In this document: positions 63,441-64,000 of the stretch, one piece after another
Numbering within the stretch: position 1 is the first letter of the stretch
Layout of the letters: every line of letters starts with the position of its first letter
Source: Alteriqipengyuania halimionae
GTDB lineage: Bacteria; Pseudomonadota; Alphaproteobacteria; Sphingomonadales; Sphingomonadaceae
Direction: 5' to 3'
Assembly (NCBI RefSeq): GCF_009827575.1
Contig: NZ_WTYR01000001.1
Coordinates: forward strand, 1,054,001 to 1,118,000
DNA length: 64,000 bases
Notes under the pieces: generated by a model
The model's database searches: none
Seen by the model: only the letters and a program-made list of their open reading frames with translations
What the model was told of the DNA's origin: nothing
Translations under genes and position numbers: made by a program

Positions 63441-64000
63441 GTGTCTGACGAGAACGAGACTACCGCCGCCGCTGGCGCCAAGGGGCCAGCATTCGAGTTC
63501 GAGCCCGGCGAGCTGGCCAAGCTGGCCGACACCGGATTCGAACTGATCCGGCTCCACTCCCCCGACGCCCTAGACCCGCACGGCCGCCCGATCGGCAAGG
63601 CGCCGTTCAAGGGCTGGCGCGATGAGCCGGCGATGGAAGTCGATGAGGCGATCCGGCACCTCGCCGCGCAGAACGTCGGCGTGCGACTGCGCGACGGAGA
63701 CCTGGTGGTCGACGTCGACCCGCGCAACTTCGCCGAGGGGGACGATCCGCTCCGCCGCCTTCAGGAAGACCTGGGCGTGTCGTTCGACGCCTACCCTACC
63801 GTCGAGACGGGCAGCGGCGGCAAGCACGTCTACATGAAGATGCCCGCCGGGACGCTCGTGCTGGACACTCTGGAGGCCTACCCCGGCGTCGAGTTCAAGG
63901 CCCACGGTCGCCAGGTCGTGGCGCCCGGCAGCAGCCACCCGGACACCCGCAAGCCCTACCGCCTCGTGTCCGCCAGCTTCACAGACGTGCCGGAGGCGCC
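63441..64000 (+). CDS. bifunctional DNA primase/polymerase (Prim-Pol), partial at the right edge
   Basis: From the GTG at 63441 the frame is open to the window end, giving 186 residues of a longer protein. Core Prim-Pol motifs: GDLVVDVDPRN (metal-binding Asp pair), TVETGSGGKHVYMK (Ser/Gly/His signature) and GVEFKAHGRQVVAPGSSHPDT. These AEP-type primases start DNA replication of phage satellites and plasmids, often fused to a helicase domain. The C-terminal part is out of view. Ribosome site AGGATT lies 7 bases before the GTG. Confidence 0.86.
   Translation, partial: MSDENETTAAAGAKGPAFEFEPGELAKLADTGFELIRLHSPDALDPHGRPIGKAPFKGWRDEPAMEVDEAIRHLAAQNVGVRLRDGDLVVDVDPRNFAEGDDPLRRLQEDLGVSFDAYPTVETGSGGKHVYMKMPAGTLVLDTLEAYPGVEFKAHGRQVVAPGSSHPDTRKPYRLVSASFTDVPEA

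Overview
The window is a high-GC alphaproteobacterial chromosome segment, most likely from an Erythrobacteraceae-type sphingomonad (Erythrobacter, Qipengyuania or Altererythrobacter relatives). This is inferred from gene content and style: a DOMON-like gene beside tyrS, a His/Glu-rich TonB receptor, twinned TraB/GumN genes, VPEP-CTERM proteins and the order mreBCD-mrdA-rodA. No rRNA or other species marker is present, so the genus is an inference.

Layout. 1-16.9 kb holds housekeeping and metabolism: DOMON-like (partial), tyrS, a PilZ protein, a ZnuD-like receptor behind a Zur-type operator, an MFS exporter with cysK, an acyl-CoA dehydrogenase under a MerR regulator, comF, an NDUFAF5-like methyltransferase, ppdK, glyS and glyQ. 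A structured RNA candidate with its own terminator lies at 9.06-9.26 kb. glyS carries an in-frame palindromic element. 17-22.7 kb holds a membrane protein/XRE pair, two TraB/GumN proteins, rplY, pth, a membrane protein and a Tat-exported SDR. 22.7-26.7 kb is a small PEP-CTERM locus: two VPEP-CTERM substrates, each with a sigma-54-type promoter and a shared upstream motif, alternate with two TPR lipoproteins. 26.8-33 kb holds ychF, phoD, an ENPP-type phosphodiesterase, DUF1206, a glutaredoxin-MauE fusion and a MaoC protein. 33.4-34.5 kb is a GT14 glycosyltransferase and a tiny basic protein in gene-poor DNA. 34.9-42.8 kb is mutL and the elongasome cluster mreB-mreC-mreD-mrdA-rodA, followed by tRNA-Lys(CUU).

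42.9-52.96 kb is a 10-kb integrative element in the 3' half of tRNA-Lys, bounded by 45-bp direct repeats. It encodes a P4-type integrase, AlpA, a RepA-like AAA ATPase, an array of TGTCCC hexamers, small- and large-terminase-like proteins and small unknown genes, but no portal, capsid or tail gene. It looks like a phage satellite of unusual composition. 53-56.9 kb is a restriction-modification locus: a NotI-family endonuclease, a convergent C5 cytosine methyltransferase, an HhH-GPD DNA glycosylase and a DUF3800 protein.

57-64 kb is a second phage- or satellite-like region: small unknown genes, an RHH regulator, an Abi_C abortive-infection protein, a terminase-small-subunit-like protein, an ATCAGTTCC repeat array, an excisionase-like HTH and a Prim-Pol cut by the window end. 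The 42.9-64 kb stretch is therefore an accessory and defence island built beside tRNA-Lys.
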